DNA from: Halomonas sp. TD01
GTDB lineage: Bacteria; Pseudomonadota; Gammaproteobacteria; Pseudomonadales; Halomonadaceae
DNA length: 64,000 nt
Reading direction: 5' to 3'
Assembly: GCF_923868895.1 (NCBI RefSeq)
Contig: NZ_OV350343.1
Coordinates: 186,001 to 250,000, forward strand
In this document: piece by piece, positions 38,199 through 49,029 of the stretch
How the letters are laid out: the number at the start of each line of letters is the position of its first letter
How positions within the stretch are numbered: the stretch's first letter is position 1
The notes under the pieces: generated by a model
Told to the model about the DNA's origin: nothing
Databases searched by the model: none
The model's input: only the letters and a program-made list of their open reading frames with translations
Position numbers and translations under genes: made by a program

Positions 38199-38702
38199 GT
38201 GGAACAAGCAAAAGTGGGCGACCTCTTAGCATGTAACTGCAAAGGAGGCCCCCACAAAATAGTAATGGGATCCCCCTCAAGCATCCTGGATGGTATGCCG
38301 GTAGCTAGAGTGGGAGATAAATGTTCGTGTGGTGCTACTATCACATCAGGTCTAAATTGGTTTCTTGTTGACGGTCAGCCTGTGGCTATAGATGGCAGCA
38401 CCACATCGTGCGGGGGAAAGGTTATTGCTAACTCTAGTAGCAAGACTGGCATACCTGGCAACAGCATAAGAAGCTCATTTTCAAATTCAAATAGCATTAT
38501 AAAAAATAAATATAATGAAAAAATTAGGATCCTCGATCCTCGAGGCATTCCTTTTTCATATCAAAATTATGCCATAGTGCGTCACAATGGAATAAAAGAG
38601 CATGGCCAAACTGACAAAGACGGTTTAACACACTTAGTCCAAGACCATGAATCTCCTGAAAGAATAAAAATAATATTAATAGTAGAGGATAAAACATTAT
38701 GA
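38199..38702 (+). CDS. PAAR-domain spike protein with TTR-like extension (type VI secretion)
   Basis: A 167-residue protein using a GTG start with AAGGAGA eight bases upstream. Residues 1-85 form a PAAR domain (GPHKIVMGSPSSILDGMPVARVGD, CSCGATITSG, SCGGKVIA) that caps the VgrG spike. Residues 105-165 look like the transthyretin-like extension (ILDPRGIPFSYQNY, GQTDKDGLTHLV) that helps load cargo. Its stop overlaps the next start by four bases. The first 85 residues match the PAAR protein at 53199, while the tail is AT-rich. Confidence 0.88.
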   Translation: MEQAKVGDLLACNCKGGPHKIVMGSPSSILDGMPVARVGDKCSCGATITSGLNWFLVDGQPVAIDGSTTSCGGKVIANSSSKTGIPGNSIRSSFSNSNSIIKNKYNEKIRILDPRGIPFSYQNYAIVRHNGIKEHGQTDKDGLTHLVQDHESPERIKIILIVEDKTL

Positions 38703-39259
38703 GCGATACAGAACTTCAACTAACTGATGAAGGTATTTCAACAGAAATAGGAGAACTAGTCACAACAAGCAATGAAAAAACTACTCCGGTTGAAGTTGTC
38801 GCGCAGCAGGTTGTCAGGCTAGAATCCCACATTTCATTAGGCAAATTATTTATTGTCACGCCCAGCTTTTCTATGACGATGGATGCCACAACGGGTAACG
38901 GCAGGTGTTTGAATAACAGTTCTATTGAATGTCAAAGAGCTTCATGGGAAGGCCCTTTACCAGTGGGAAGCTACGTAATAAAAAAAGAGGACTTAAGCGA
39001 CCCAGGACTACTAAGAGGAACTTACCGAAATCTAAGGCACGGAGACTGGGGGGACTGGAGAATTAGACTTTACCCAAAACAAGGATCTGAATTTGATCTA
39101 TACGGTAGGGATAATTTTTTCCTTCATGGTGGCTCCATTCAAGGCTCTGCGGGCTGCATTGATATAGGCGGAGGGTTGCTAGGCGATAAGAATACTGACA
39201 CCTTAAAAAAAATTATCAGAATGTCAATCACATCCATTCCTGTAGAGGTGCTACCATGA
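38699..39259 (+). CDS. Tlde1-like L,D-transpeptidase effector
   Basis: A 186-residue protein with the DUF2778/Tlde1 fold. The catalytic motif is LHGGSIQGSAGCID with His143 and Cys153. SWEGPLPVGSYVIKKEDL and WRIRLYPKQ are the family strand motifs. Such effectors, delivered by type VI secretion to the periplasm, cut or alter peptidoglycan stem peptides. No signal peptide is present, as expected for secreted cargo. It sits between a PAAR carrier and a membrane protein, the usual carrier-effector-immunity order. Confidence 0.85.
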   Translation: MSDTELQLTDEGISTEIGELVTTSNEKTTPVEVVAQQVVRLESHISLGKLFIVTPSFSMTMDATTGNGRCLNNSSIECQRASWEGPLPVGSYVIKKEDLSDPGLLRGTYRNLRHGDWGDWRIRLYPKQGSEFDLYGRDNFFLHGGSIQGSAGCIDIGGGLLGDKNTDTLKKIIRMSITSIPVEVLP

Positions 39260-39639
39260 AATTATTGGTTGTTTTTATAAGCACTATCCACTCATCATTA
39301 GCACATGCTGAAGTTCTAGACAAAGTAAGAACACCTCAAGATATTTTATTAACTTCGATTATCTTAATTATTGCTTTTTTAATTGTATCTAAAATAAGGA
39401 AACCTTGGGCATTTTGGCCATATGTAGTAATAATTTTTATTTTAATATTACTTGAAGTAGACTTTATAATCAATGACGAGATATTCCATATAGCTCACCT
39501 AGAGTATTATGAACGGCACAACAGCCAGTGGTATGCAGCATACTTTTACCTTGAACTATTTATCAATATTTTTATTTTTATTTTTTCTTTTATCTCATAT
39601 TTCAAGAAAAACAAGATAACGATTAATGGCATTCGATAG
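39256..39639 (+). CDS. Candidate immunity protein for the Tlde1-like effector
   Basis: A 127-residue, very AT-rich gene overlapping the effector stop (ATGA). It begins with a possible signal sequence (LLVVFISTIHSSLAHA), then has three hydrophobic segments. I do not recognise a family, and known Tldi1 immunity proteins are periplasmic rather than polytopic. The immunity call rests on position and coupling only. Confidence 0.55.
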   Translation: MKLLVVFISTIHSSLAHAEVLDKVRTPQDILLTSIILIIAFLIVSKIRKPWAFWPYVVIIFILILLEVDFIINDEIFHIAHLEYYERHNSQWYAAYFYLELFINIFIFIFSFISYFKKNKITINGIR

Positions 39640-39683
39640 CTAGCAAAATTATTAGCAAAAATAGCGTGCCCTAAGTAAATAAA

Positions 39684-39710
39684 ATACCCCGAGCAGATTG
39701 CTCGGGGTAT
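39684..39710. terminator. Bidirectional terminator between the effector island and cyoE
   Basis: ATACCCCGAGCA, loop GATT, GCTCGGGGTAT, with A and T runs outside. Confidence 0.85.
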
Positions 39711-39754
39711 TTAGGTTTAGCATCAGGCTTCATCGTTAAATGAGCGGCAAAGCA

Positions 39755-40678
39755 TCACGCCCACATCGGCACCATGGCTTCTAGCACCATCACTAAGCTC
39801 ATTGCAGTAATCGTCAGAATCGATACACCGAACACCTTTTTGGCCCAACGCACGTCATCACCCAGTCGAAAACCACACAGCGCTAAGTACAGCCAGTAAC
39901 CGCCCATTGCTAATGCAACGCACAGATATCCTGTGCCCGCTTTGCTCGCCAGCACCAAGGCAAGTGATGCGGGAATAAACGCGACGATGTAGCCCAGAAT
40001 GTGGTGTTTTGCCCGTTTGATACCATGCACCACCGGCAGCACCGGAATCGATGCCCGGCGATAATCCGCATAGCGAAAAATCGCAATGGCATACGAATGC
40101 GGCATCTGCCAAAGGCAGAATATAACCAGTAGCATGAAAGCACCGCTATCAAACTGCCCCGTCACCGCACAATAACCAACGACCGGCGGCATCGCCCCAG
40201 AAAGGCTGCCCACCAACGTGCCGTACTCAGAGTGCCGCTTCATATAAAGGCTGTACACCCCAACGTAAACACCCCAGCCAATCACCGCTAATGCCACGGT
40301 TAAGCCGTTGGTGCCCAGCGCCAAACACACTACGCCCGCTACCCCAAGCAGCGCCGAAACGCCTAATGCTTGAGTAATAGAGATACGTCCTTTGGCCAAA
40401 GGGCGATGGCGCGTACGCGCCATCAAAGCATCAATATCACGGTCAATAACGTTGTTACAGGCACAACCAGACGCAATGACCAGTGCAATACCCAACATGA
40501 CCGTACTAAACGTGACCCAATCAAAGGTACCGTGGGCGGCTAAAAAATAACCACCTAAGGTCGCAATGAGATTGCCGCCAATAATGCCTGGTTTTGTCAG
40601 CGCGAGCAGGTCACGCCAACGGCTAGGCACCACCGTTAGCCGATCATCATGTTGAGATGCAGATGCTGCATGATCCAT
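39755..40678 (-). CDS. cyoE: Protoheme IX farnesyltransferase (heme o synthase)
   Basis: A 307-residue UbiA-family enzyme with about nine helices, adding a farnesyl group to heme b for the oxidase. The first Asp-rich motif is NNVIDRDIDALMARTRHRPL and the second is YADYRRASIPVLP. The start at 40678 has GGGGG about eight bases upstream and lies 43 bases inside cyoD; a longer frame upstream is rejected. Last gene of the cyo operon. Confidence 0.93.
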   Translation of the reverse strand: MDHAASASQHDDRLTVVPSRWRDLLALTKPGIIGGNLIATLGGYFLAAHGTFDWVTFSTVMLGIALVIASGCACNNVIDRDIDALMARTRHRPLAKGRISITQALGVSALLGVAGVVCLALGTNGLTVALAVIGWGVYVGVYSLYMKRHSEYGTLVGSLSGAMPPVVGYCAVTGQFDSGAFMLLVIFCLWQMPHSYAIAIFRYADYRRASIPVLPVVHGIKRAKHHILGYIVAFIPASLALVLASKAGTGYLCVALAMGGYWLYLALCGFRLGDDVRWAKKVFGVSILTITAMSLVMVLEAMVPMWA

Positions 40679-40965
40679 AAAGAGCCCCCTACCACCAAGA
40701 CAAGTATCGTCAGCGTGAAAACGAAAGACATCACGTTCCACCCTTCGTCGGCTTTGGTGTTCATATGCATAAACATGACCAGCTGAACCAAAATCTGCAG
40801 CACGGCTGTTACTGCGATAACGACCACCGTCGTGGCGATGCTTAGCGCACCGCTCATAACGACCGCGAATGGAATCACGGTTAGCACTAAAGATAGCAGA
40901 AGCCCAGTCACATACGATTTAACGCTGCCATGGGAAGAAGTTGAATTAGATGAAGAATGGCTCAT
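40636..40965 (-). CDS. cyoD: Cytochrome bo3 quinol oxidase subunit IV
   Basis: A 109-residue protein with three helices (VTGLLLSLVLTVIPFAVVM, VIAVTAVLQILVQLVMFMHM, FVLTILVLVVGGSLWIM), the usual CyoD size and shape. It helps assemble the copper-B site region. It follows cyoC by one base and overlaps cyoE. Confidence 0.93.
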   Translation of the reverse strand: MSHSSSNSTSSHGSVKSYVTGLLLSLVLTVIPFAVVMSGALSIATTVVVIAVTAVLQILVQLVMFMHMNTKADEGWNVMSFVFTLTILVLVVGGSLWIMQHLHLNMMIG

Positions 40966-40966
40966 C

Positions 40967-41578
40967 TCACAGCACTCCCATTAAATAAACGAACGAGAAA
41001 ACACAGATCCAAACGATATCCAAAAAGTGCCAGAACAGGCTTAGGCACAGAATTCTGGGGCGAGTCATCGGTGTTAGCCCTTTGGTAGAAAGCTGCACCA
41101 ACATGACGAGAATCCATACCAAACCAACGGTCACGTGTAGGCCGTGAGTACCCACCAGGGTGAAGAATGACGAGAGAAATGCACTCTGATCCGGCCCATA
41201 CCCTTGATGAATCAAGTGCTGGAACTCATAGAGTTCCATGCCAACAAACGCCGCGCCCAGCAGGAAGGTTATTGCTAACCATGCCTTTACCTGGCCAACA
41301 CGCTCAGCATTCATGGCCAACACGCCCATGCCGAAAGTAAAGCTACTAAATAGCAACAAGAAGGTTTCGACTAGCACGAAAGGCAGCTCGAAAATATCTG
41401 CCGCCGTCGGGCCGCCCGCCGTGCCCTTCATGAGCACGGCGTAGGTAGCAAACAGTGATCCGAAGATCACCAGATCGCTCATTAGGTAGACCCAAAAGCC
41501 GAATACTTTGGTGCCGCTAGCATCATGGTGCTCGTGGGGCTCAGACGTTGCGCCATGGTGTAAGGTATCGGTAGCCAT
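40967..41578 (-). CDS. cyoC: Cytochrome bo3 quinol oxidase subunit III
   Basis: A 203-residue protein with five helices. [20 protein letters not shown] and [18 protein letters not shown] are typical of subunit III of heme-copper oxidases. The start overlaps the cyoB stop by one base (TAATG). Confidence 0.94.
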   Translation of the reverse strand: MATDTLHHGATSEPHEHHDASGTKVFGFWVYLMSDLVIFGSLFATYAVLMKGTAGGPTAADIFELPFVLVETFLLLFSSFTFGMGVLAMNAERVGQVKAWLAITFLLGAAFVGMELYEFQHLIHQGYGPDQSAFLSSFFTLVGTHGLHVTVGLVWILVMLVQLSTKGLTPMTRPRILCLSLFWHFLDIVWICVFSFVYLMGVL

Positions 41579-43605
41579 TACGCTCGCGCCTCCGCATAGT
41601 TTGTTTGCTTACTATCAGTTGAGTCACTGGTGGGCGGCGTGGTTTTGCGCTGCTGGTGCTCACGCTCAATCCGAGCCACTTCTGCGGCGGGCACGTAGTA
41701 GTCGATGTCATCGTTGAAAACACGCGCTAAGAAGCTGATGGCTACGCCAAGCGCGCCGACGGCGGCTAACCACCAGATATGCCATACCAGTGCAAAACCA
41801 AGCACCAGGGCAAACAAGCTGATAACCGGCCCTGCCACGGTATTACGAGGCATGTGAATATCGGTATAAGGCGCTTCATCCAACTGCTCGTTGCTACGCT
41901 GTTTTTGCGACCAAAAACTGTCGATATCGCCAACTTCTGGCAAACGGGCAAAGTTGTAGAACGGTGCTGGTGAGGAAGTTGACCACTCCAATGTACGGCC
42001 ATCCCATGGGTCGCCAGTCACATCGGCATTCAGCTTGCGATCACGAATGCTCACCCAGAACTGAATAATGGTGCAGGCAATGCCCATCATGATGATGACC
42101 GCCCCCACCCAGGCCAGAATCATCCACGACTGCCATTCCGGATTTGTGTAGGACTGCATGCGGCGCACCGCACCAAAGAAACTCAACACATAGAGCGGCA
42201 TAAAGGCGACGTAGAAGCCAATAAACCAACACCAGAATGAACGCTTGCCCCACTTCTCGCTAAGCGTGAAACCGAATGCTTTAGGAAACCAGTACGTTAA
42301 GCCCGCCATCATGCCGAACACCACGCCACCAATAATCACGTTGTGGAAGTGGGCAATCACGAACAGGCTGTTATGCAGCACGAAGTTGGCCGCAGGTAGC
42401 GCCAGCATCACGCCGGTCATACCGCCTAAGGTAAAGGTAATAATGAAGCCTAAGGTCCATAGCACCGGCGAGGTCAGTTCCAGGCTGCCGCGGAAGATAG
42501 TGAACAGCCAGTTGAATACTTTCACCCCAGTAGGAATGGCAATAATCATCGTCATAATGCCGAAGAAGGCGTTGACGTTAGCCCCAGCCCCCATGGTGAA
42601 GAAGTGGTGCAACCAGACAATAAACGACAGCAGCGTGATCGCCACTGTGGCCCATACCATGGTGGTGTAACCAAACAAACGCTTACGCGCGAAGGTCGCG
42701 ATCACTTCAGAGAAGACGCCAAAGGCTGGCAGGATCAGGATGTACACTTCCGGATGACCCCAGGCCCAGATGAGGTTGACGTACATCATCATGTTGCCGC
42801 CAAAATCATTGGTGAAGAAGTGCATGCCGAAGTAGCGGTCTAGGGTTAACAGCGCGATAGTCGCGGTAAGAATCGGGAAAGAGGCAATAATCAGGACGTT
42901 GGCACAAAGCGATGTCCAGGTAAAAATAGGCATGCGGAACATGGTCATGCCTTTGGTGCGCATTTTCAGGATCGTGACAAAGAAATTAATCCCGGTGAGC
43001 GTCGTACCTATGCCAGATATTTGTAACGCCCATATCCAATAATCGACCCCCACACCAGGGCTAAACTCTATCCCCGAAAGCGGCGCGTAAGCGAGCCAGC
43101 CAGTTTTGGCGAACTCCCCTACTACTAGGGAAATATTAACCAGAATCGCGGACACCGCGAACAGCCAAAAACTCAGGTTATTCAGGAAAGGAAAAGCAAC
43201 GTCGCGTGCGCCAATCTGCAGCGGCACCACCAGATTCATCAAGCCGATGACCATCGGCATCGCGACAAAAAAGATCATGATCACGCCATGGGCGGTAAAG
43301 ATCTGATCATAGTGTTCAGGAGGGAGGTAACCCGCGGCCCCACCAGCAGCCATAGCCAACTGGGTACGCATCATAATGGCATCGGCAAAGCCGCGAAGCA
43401 GCATCACCAAGGCAACCACAAAATACATAATACCGAGCTTTTTGTGGTCAACGGAGGTAAACCACTCGTTCCACAGCCAGCCCCATTTTCGGTAATAGGT
43501 TAATGCGCCGATAAGCGCAGCACCGCCAATCGCCATCATGGCGGCAACGATCATAATGATCGGTTCGTGATACGGAATCGACTCTAACGTCAGTTTTCCA
43601 AACAT
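41578..43605 (-). CDS. cyoB: Cytochrome bo3 quinol oxidase subunit I
   Basis: A 675-residue catalytic subunit with about 15 helices. Heme and copper ligands are visible in [15 protein letters not shown], the cross-linked [27 protein letters not shown], and [14 protein letters not shown]. The D-channel NNLSFWLFA region is present. It reduces oxygen to water with ubiquinol and pumps protons. Full length compared with E. coli CyoB (663). Confidence 0.96.
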   Translation of the reverse strand: MFGKLTLESIPYHEPIIMIVAAMMAIGGAALIGALTYYRKWGWLWNEWFTSVDHKKLGIMYFVVALVMLLRGFADAIMMRTQLAMAAGGAAGYLPPEHYDQIFTAHGVIMIFFVAMPMVIGLMNLVVPLQIGARDVAFPFLNNLSFWLFAVSAILVNISLVVGEFAKTGWLAYAPLSGIEFSPGVGVDYWIWALQISGIGTTLTGINFFVTILKMRTKGMTMFRMPIFTWTSLCANVLIIASFPILTATIALLTLDRYFGMHFFTNDFGGNMMMYVNLIWAWGHPEVYILILPAFGVFSEVIATFARKRLFGYTTMVWATVAITLLSFIVWLHHFFTMGAGANVNAFFGIMTMIIAIPTGVKVFNWLFTIFRGSLELTSPVLWTLGFIITFTLGGMTGVMLALPAANFVLHNSLFVIAHFHNVIIGGVVFGMMAGLTYWFPKAFGFTLSEKWGKRSFWCWFIGFYVAFMPLYVLSFFGAVRRMQSYTNPEWQSWMILAWVGAVIIMMGIACTIIQFWVSIRDRKLNADVTGDPWDGRTLEWSTSSPAPFYNFARLPEVGDIDSFWSQKQRSNEQLDEAPYTDIHMPRNTVAGPVISLFALVLGFALVWHIWWLAAVGALGVAISFLARVFNDDIDYYVPAAEVARIEREHQQRKTTPPTSDSTDSKQTNYAEARA

Positions 43606-43607
43606 GC

Positions 43608-44663
43608 TTAACCCCCCGCTTCAACGCTTGTGGGATGGCCGCTCATCGCGTGATCCTCACTAGCATGCTGATTGGTAACGTGGCCAAACGCGGCCTGATG
43701 ATGGGTAGCGCTCGCGCTTTCTAGCTCGCCAGACTCGCCGTGGCTATCGTGAGTATCACTGACGGTTTCAGCGTGGTGAGCGTGGTCGCCATGACCACCG
43801 TGCCCGCTACCACCGGTATGAAAGCTGGTTAGAATCGACGTATAGAGCGCCGGGGATACCTCAGAGAAGTACTCGACCGGGTGGTATTCACTCGGTTTGG
43901 CTAAGTCGCTATAGCGTTCGGGATAGGACAGGATTTCATTGGAAGCCCGCACGTTTTCAACCCACGTCTCAAAGTCTTCAGGGGTGGTAACGTGAGCATC
44001 GAAGGTCATTCCTGAGAAGCCAGCACCGCTGTAATTTGTGGAACGGCCTGGATAAACGCCGACGTCGTCCGCAATCAGGTGAACGTCGTTATCCATACCC
44101 GCCATGGCGTAGATTTGGCTGCCCAGGCGAGGAATAAAGAACGCGTTCATCACCGAGCCGGAGCTAACCCGAAAACGCACCGGCGTATCCACAGGAAAGG
44201 CCAGTTCGTTAACGCTGGCAATGCCTTGTTCGGGGTAGATAAACAGCCATTTCCAGTCCAGCGCTACCACTTGGATTTCCATCGCGGCGGTATCGCTTTC
44301 GATTGGCTTATGGGGATCTAAACTATGAGAGGTTTTCCAAGTAAGAAACGCTAATACAGCGATGATCAAGCAAGGCACTGTCCATACCGCGACTTCAATC
44401 GCATTAGAGTGCGCCCAATCAGGTAGGTATTTAGCAACGTTGCGGTTGCTGCGCCGATAACGCCAACCAAACAGCAGCGTCATCACTATCACCGGAATAA
44501 CCACAATTAGCATCAGCCCAAAGGAGGTCAGTATTAGCGAGCGTTGCTCAACGCCAATCTGTCCCTTGGGATCCAACAATGCAGAACTGCAGCCCGTTAA
44601 CAACAGGCACAATACGACGAGCACAAATGTGCCTCGCCTGCGCCAGAGGGTATGTCGTTGCAT
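43608..44663 (-). CDS. cyoA: Cytochrome bo3 quinol oxidase subunit II with His-rich tail
   Basis: A 351-residue lipoprotein subunit; lipobox LLTGC gives lipidated Cys25. Two helices anchor it, followed by the cupredoxin domain ([31 protein letters not shown]) that has lost the CuA ligands, as in quinol oxidases. The last 65 residues are unusual, rich in His, Asp, Ser and Glu ([16 protein letters not shown] and more), and make it longer than E. coli CyoA (315). First gene of the operon. Confidence 0.94.
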   Translation of the reverse strand: MQRHTLWRRRGTFVLVVLCLLLTGCSSALLDPKGQIGVEQRSLILTSFGLMLIVVIPVIVMTLLFGWRYRRSNRNVAKYLPDWAHSNAIEVAVWTVPCLIIAVLAFLTWKTSHSLDPHKPIESDTAAMEIQVVALDWKWLFIYPEQGIASVNELAFPVDTPVRFRVSSGSVMNAFFIPRLGSQIYAMAGMDNDVHLIADDVGVYPGRSTNYSGAGFSGMTFDAHVTTPEDFETWVENVRASNEILSYPERYSDLAKPSEYHPVEYFSEVSPALYTSILTSFHTGGSGHGGHGDHAHHAETVSDTHDSHGESGELESASATHHQAAFGHVTNQHASEDHAMSGHPTSVEAGG

Positions 44664-44879
44664 GGTGTGATCTCGTCAGAGAGTTGTCCAAAACAGCGCG
44701 CTACATGACCAGCTTAATAGCTAGCTAAATAGCGCGCTAACTAACACCCCATACTTTTCCCAGAACAGTGAGTTCGTATGCGTTGCTCCGGGAAAAATAT
44801 GCGCTACCGAAGGGGGTTGGTAGCGAGCCATAGCCAGCACACGCCATGCGTGCATAAACTAAGACTAAAGTATTTTCTA

Positions 44880-44893
44880 TTGATCTGGGTCAA
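44880..44893. promoter_or_regulatory. FNR/ANR-like binding site upstream of cyoA
   Basis: TTGAT, CTGG, GTCAA differs from the FNR consensus by one base. It lies 217 bases before cyoA and 45 bases beyond the end of the deoR gene. Anaerobic repression of cyo by FNR-type regulators is known in E. coli; the distance here is long. Confidence 0.5.
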
Positions 44894-44937
44894 TCAGAAA
44901 GAGGCGCTTTGCCGCACCCTGAGGGCTCAAAAATATG

Positions 44938-45705
44938 TTAAGCGACTGTCACGCTAAGCGATGCCTGAGGAAGACAGTCTAGTAATTTAGGTGCGTGCTC
45001 ATCGTCAGTCACGACAATATCGAAATCGGATAACGCGGCAAAATAGGCTGGGCGCACTAAGCCAAATTTACTGGCATCAACAATCAACAGGCGTTGCATG
45101 GCAGTCGCAATAGCGGCCTGCTTTGGAGCCACTTCGTGAAAATGGAAACAGCTAACGCCCCGTTCGCAGTCCACCCCCGCCGCCGAGATCAGTGCTTTAT
45201 TAATGCCTAAACGCTCAATAGCAGCTCGCATACCATCACTGCCAAACGACTGTGATGAAGCGTAAAACAACCCACCTAGCAGCACTAACCGAACATTGGG
45301 CAGCGTGGCCACTGAGTTAGCCACGTTAAGGGCATACGTCACCACGGTGAGTTCGCGGAAATGGCTAAGCTGGCTAAGCAACGGAATCAGTGTTGAACCA
45401 CAGTCAATAAACAGCGTGTCGCCCTCCTCAATCAAGCTGGCAACCCGCTGACAGAGACGGTGCTTAACCTGATAGTGACTCGCCTGCTGCTCGGTTAGGT
45501 CGTACACCGGCGTTACGCCAGGGTAGTTTGCCATGACCAGCCGACCGCCCAACAAGCTAATCGCCGAAGGCTGCGTAGTAACGTCCCGACGGATCGTCAT
45601 TTCAGAAACGCCGCACAGCTCAGCAGCATCACGCAGATGCAATGTTCCCCCGCTGGCTAGCGCTTCTTGCAACATTGCCAAACGCTGAGCGCTTCGGTCG
45701 TTCAT
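44938..45705 (-). CDS. deoR: DeoR-family transcriptional regulator
   Basis: A 255-residue repressor; the start at 45705 has GGAGAG about eight bases upstream. An N-terminal winged helix (LRDAAELCGVSEMTIRRDV) precedes a DeoRC sugar-phosphate sensor domain (EGDTLFIDCGSTLIPLLSQL, LLGGLFYASSQSFG). It faces the tsx-nupC-deo operon and probably senses deoxyribose phosphate. In E. coli DeoR represses the same gene set. Confidence 0.88.
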   Translation of the reverse strand: MNDRSAQRLAMLQEALASGGTLHLRDAAELCGVSEMTIRRDVTTQPSAISLLGGRLVMANYPGVTPVYDLTEQQASHYQVKHRLCQRVASLIEEGDTLFIDCGSTLIPLLSQLSHFRELTVVTYALNVANSVATLPNVRLVLLGGLFYASSQSFGSDGMRAAIERLGINKALISAAGVDCERGVSCFHFHEVAPKQAAIATAMQRLLIVDASKFGLVRPAYFAALSDFDIVVTDDEHAPKLLDCLPQASLSVTVA

Positions 45706-45903
45706 GGCAAATCTCTCCTTTAGTCCCAAGTTCAGACGTTATTTTTCTATCAGCGGTTAGCAAGTATTCGAAGCCTATGCTGAGCCAGCCCTTGCGTTAT
45801 TTCCACTGTCAGACACCATCATTCGACTATTTGAGAGTCATATCACATCCAAAGGACGTTGATGTCGTAATACTTGCAAATCAACGTTAAAAAAATAACA
45901 CTC

Positions 45904-45923
45904 AATGTTATAATTTTAACATT
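45904..45923. promoter_or_regulatory. Palindromic operator candidate for the deo regulon
   Basis: AATGTTA, six bases, TAACATT, in the divergent region 44 bases before tsx. Related half-sites (AACGTTA, ATTAACG) flank it. A good candidate DeoR site. Confidence 0.5.
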
Positions 45924-45966
45924 AACGCCAGCCCACACGACTCATAACAAACCTGTTGAGGCTTCC

Positions 45967-46809
45967 ATGACTATTCAAACTCCTTCTCGTTTTTCTTTCG
46001 TCACGCTTGGCGCTGGCGTTTTACTGGCAAGTACTGCGCTGGTAACGCCAGCGTTAGCAAACGACACCCTCGCGTCACCGACGACTCCCCTTTGGTCATT
46101 TGCCAATGTGTCAGTGAACTACTTGGATTGGTCAAACGGCACTGAAGCACGTACCGCTAATAACGCAGCAAAAAGCGATTTCACGTTTGTAGAAATCGAA
46201 GGCGGCGTAGGTTACAGCTGGGGCGAATTCTACGGCTTCTTCGATTTCGAGAACCCGACGAACGACCAGTTTGACGAATCAAGCGGCGGTAAAGATAACT
46301 TCCGTACCGCGGGCAAAATTACCTCGCACATTTATTTAGGTGACAGCCCGCTATCGATCTACGCGCATCTGTACGACTTCCGCGATTATGGTTTCAACGC
46401 TCGCGAGCAGGATCAAATTCTCGGTCTTGGCTACCGCACGACCTTCGACAATGGCCTATGGTTCAAACCGTTTATTGGCGCAGCTCGCGTGCAGAGCGAC
46501 GGCTATACTGGCATGAATGGCTTTATGGCAGGCTGGGTAGCAGGTTATGACTTCTCAGCGCTCAACCAGAACTTCAGTGTCACCAACTGGCATGAACAAA
46601 CCTTTGGCCGTGATGACGAGTACCTGGAGCAGAACTACGTAGGCGATAAAGCGGGCAGTGTGGGCACCAACGGCGCGCTTAGCTTGTGGTGGCACCCTTC
46701 TGAGCTAATTACCACTGGCGTGCAGTATCGCTACTCAGAGAATAAGCTGGGTACCCCGGACGCTTACCAAAATGCGATGATTTACTCAGTAAAGCTAAAC
46801 TTACTGTAA
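45967..46809 (+). CDS. tsx: Tsx-like nucleoside channel, outer membrane
   Basis: A 280-residue outer-membrane protein with a signal peptide ending VTPALA. Start at 45967 follows TTGAGGCTTCC. WSFANVSVNYLDWSNG, the aromatic-rich strands, and an end in LNLL fit the Tsx-like 12-strand barrel family. It admits nucleosides to the periplasm for NupC. First gene of the salvage operon. Confidence 0.9.
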   Translation: MTIQTPSRFSFVTLGAGVLLASTALVTPALANDTLASPTTPLWSFANVSVNYLDWSNGTEARTANNAAKSDFTFVEIEGGVGYSWGEFYGFFDFENPTNDQFDESSGGKDNFRTAGKITSHIYLGDSPLSIYAHLYDFRDYGFNAREQDQILGLGYRTTFDNGLWFKPFIGAARVQSDGYTGMNGFMAGWVAGYDFSALNQNFSVTNWHEQTFGRDDEYLEQNYVGDKAGSVGTNGALSLWWHPSELITTGVQYRYSENKLGTPDAYQNAMIYSVKLNLL

Positions 46810-46842
46810 TCGCCCCACTTCACTCGCTCGGAAGGTACCCAC

Positions 46843-48126
46843 ATGACCCTCATCATGAGCCTGGTAGGTATGGTTACGCTGGTAACCATCGCACTAATCT
46901 TCTCTTACGACCGTAAATCGATTCGGCTGCGTACTGTGCTCGGCGCGTTTGCCATTCAGGCAGGTATAGGTGCATTTGTTCTTTATGTGCCATTTGGCCA
47001 AGCGGTGCTACAAGCTATCTCGTCAGGCGTTAGCCAAGTATTAGTCTACGCCAATGACGGCATCGGCTTTCTGTTTGGCGGCTTAGCCGATGTCGACAAC
47101 GTTGGCTTCGTTTTTGCCATAAAAGTACTGCCAGTGATTATCTTTTTCTCGTCACTCATCGCGGTACTTTATTACATCGGCATCATGCAGTGGGTCATTC
47201 GGATTTTAGGCGGCGCGCTGCAAAAAGCACTTGGCACCTCACGTACCGAATCGCTTTCAGCCACGGCAAACATCTTTGTTGGCCAAACCGAAGCGCCGCT
47301 GGTGGTTCGCCCGTTTATCGCCCGAATGACCCCTTCTCAGCTATTTGCAGTGATGTGCGGTGGCCTAGCATCAGTGGCTGGTTCAGTTCTGGCGGGCTAC
47401 GCCGCGCTGGGGATTCCTATGGAGTACTTGGTCGCCGCTTCTTTTATGGCGGCACCGGGTGGCCTGCTGTTTGCCAAGCTGATCATGCCTGAAACCCAAG
47501 ACGCAACCGATAGCGACAGCGTTTCTAAAGTAGAAGAAGAGCTTAAAGAGCAGGAAGACAAACCCGCCAACGTATTAGATGCAGCCGCAGCGGGCGCTAC
47601 GTCAGGTATGAAGCTTGCCGCCAACGTCGGTGCCATGCTGCTGGCGTTTATTGCTCTTATCGCTCTTATTAACGGTATTTTGGGCGGCATCGGCGGCTGG
47701 TTTGGCTTTGAATCGCTCAGCCTTGAGCTTATCCTCGGCTGGCTGTTTGCACCGCTTGCCTTCTTACTTGGCGTTCCCTGGGAAGAAGCCACGCTGGCAG
47801 GGTCGTTTATTGGTCAAAAGCTGGTGGTGAATGAGTTTGTGGCCTTTATTAACCTGGCTCCCTACATTGATGGGGAACAGGTAGTGGCCGCCACGGGTCA
47901 GATGATGACACCACACACCATGGCAATTCTTTCCTTTGCGTTATGTGGCTTTGCCAATCTGTCATCCATTGCCATTTTGCTAGGCGGTTTAGGCAGTATT
48001 GCTCCTACTCGCCGCAAAGAGATTGCTCGTTTTGGCGTGAAGGCCGTATTGGCCGGTACACTCTCTAACCTAATGTCGGCCTCAATTGCTGGCTTCTTTA
48101 TTGCGTTGAGTAGCGCCACGGCTTAA
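46843..48126 (+). CDS. nupC: Concentrative nucleoside transporter NupC
   Basis: A 427-residue CNT-family cation-coupled symporter. [17 protein letters not shown] is the family's substrate-site signature, and [12 protein letters not shown] and [16 protein letters not shown] mark the second half. A charged loop (residues 220-245, [14 protein letters not shown]) is longer than in E. coli NupC. It imports nucleosides across the inner membrane, 33 bases after tsx. Confidence 0.95.
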   Translation: MTLIMSLVGMVTLVTIALIFSYDRKSIRLRTVLGAFAIQAGIGAFVLYVPFGQAVLQAISSGVSQVLVYANDGIGFLFGGLADVDNVGFVFAIKVLPVIIFFSSLIAVLYYIGIMQWVIRILGGALQKALGTSRTESLSATANIFVGQTEAPLVVRPFIARMTPSQLFAVMCGGLASVAGSVLAGYAALGIPMEYLVAASFMAAPGGLLFAKLIMPETQDATDSDSVSKVEEELKEQEDKPANVLDAAAAGATSGMKLAANVGAMLLAFIALIALINGILGGIGGWFGFESLSLELILGWLFAPLAFLLGVPWEEATLAGSFIGQKLVVNEFVAFINLAPYIDGEQVVAATGQMMTPHTMAILSFALCGFANLSSIAILLGGLGSIAPTRRKEIARFGVKAVLAGTLSNLMSASIAGFFIALSSATA

Positions 48127-48209
48127 CGCAGCGAGCACGATACTATGCAACGGGCGCTGCTGTTTTCACGCAGTGCCCGTTCTGTCTTTTATTAATTTGT
48201 GAGAACTCC

Positions 48210-49028
48210 ATGACTGCGACTGCCCCTTCTCAGCACACTCAAGCCCATATCATCCAAGCCGCCCGCCAAGCACTCACCCTCATGGATCTGACGAGCCTGA
48301 ACGACAGCGACACCGATAGCACCATTGAAGCGCTGTGCCAGCAGGTTAAAACGCCTTTTGGCAACCCGGCAGCGGTATGCGTTTACCCACAATTTGTGGT
48401 TACCGCGCAGCGTGCGCTAACCGCTCACAAGCTCAATGACCACGTTAAAATTGCCACGGTTACCAACTTTCCTGACGGCGGTGACGACATCATGGGCGCT
48501 GCCCGTGAAACCCGCGACGCCGTCGCTTCCGGTGCCGATGAAGTCGATGTAGTTTTCCCCTATCGCGCGTTGATGGCAGGCGATGAAGCAACCGGCCTTG
48601 AGCTGGTCGAAATGTGTAAAGCCGCCTGCGCCGGACAAGCACGCTTAAAAGTCATCATTGAATCAGGCGAACTCAAAGATCCCGCGCTTATCAAGCGTGC
48701 CAGTGAACTGGCCATTGAGGGCGGCGCTGACTTTATTAAAACATCGACGGGCAAGGTCGAAACGAACGCCACCTTGGAAGCCGCTGAGATTATGCTCAAC
48801 GCGATTAAAGCCAGCGGTGAAGATGTCGGGTTTAAAGCCGCAGGTGGCGTTCGCACCGCCGAAGAAGCCGCCGACTATTTGGCACTTGCCACTAACATTA
48901 TGGGCGCGCAGTGGGTAACGCCTGAGCACTTCCGGTTTGGCGCTTCCAGTCTGCTGGGTAATTTATTGAACACGCTAAGTGGCGCTTCACAGGCCGCTCC
49001 GCTCTCCACTACTAATGGAGGCTACTAA
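48210..49028 (+). CDS. deoC: Deoxyribose-phosphate aldolase
   Basis: A 272-residue class I aldolase with the Schiff-base lysine in [10 protein letters not shown], a second active Lys in [11 protein letters not shown] and TNFPDGGDD near the substrate site. It splits deoxyribose 5-phosphate into acetaldehyde and glyceraldehyde 3-phosphate. The stop and the deoA start are separated by one base, with GGAGG inside the deoC end. Confidence 0.96.
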   Translation: MTATAPSQHTQAHIIQAARQALTLMDLTSLNDSDTDSTIEALCQQVKTPFGNPAAVCVYPQFVVTAQRALTAHKLNDHVKIATVTNFPDGGDDIMGAARETRDAVASGADEVDVVFPYRALMAGDEATGLELVEMCKAACAGQARLKVIIESGELKDPALIKRASELAIEGGADFIKTSTGKVETNATLEAAEIMLNAIKASGEDVGFKAAGGVRTAEEAADYLALATNIMGAQWVTPEHFRFGASSLLGNLLNTLSGASQAAPLSTTNGGY

Positions 49029-49029
49029 A

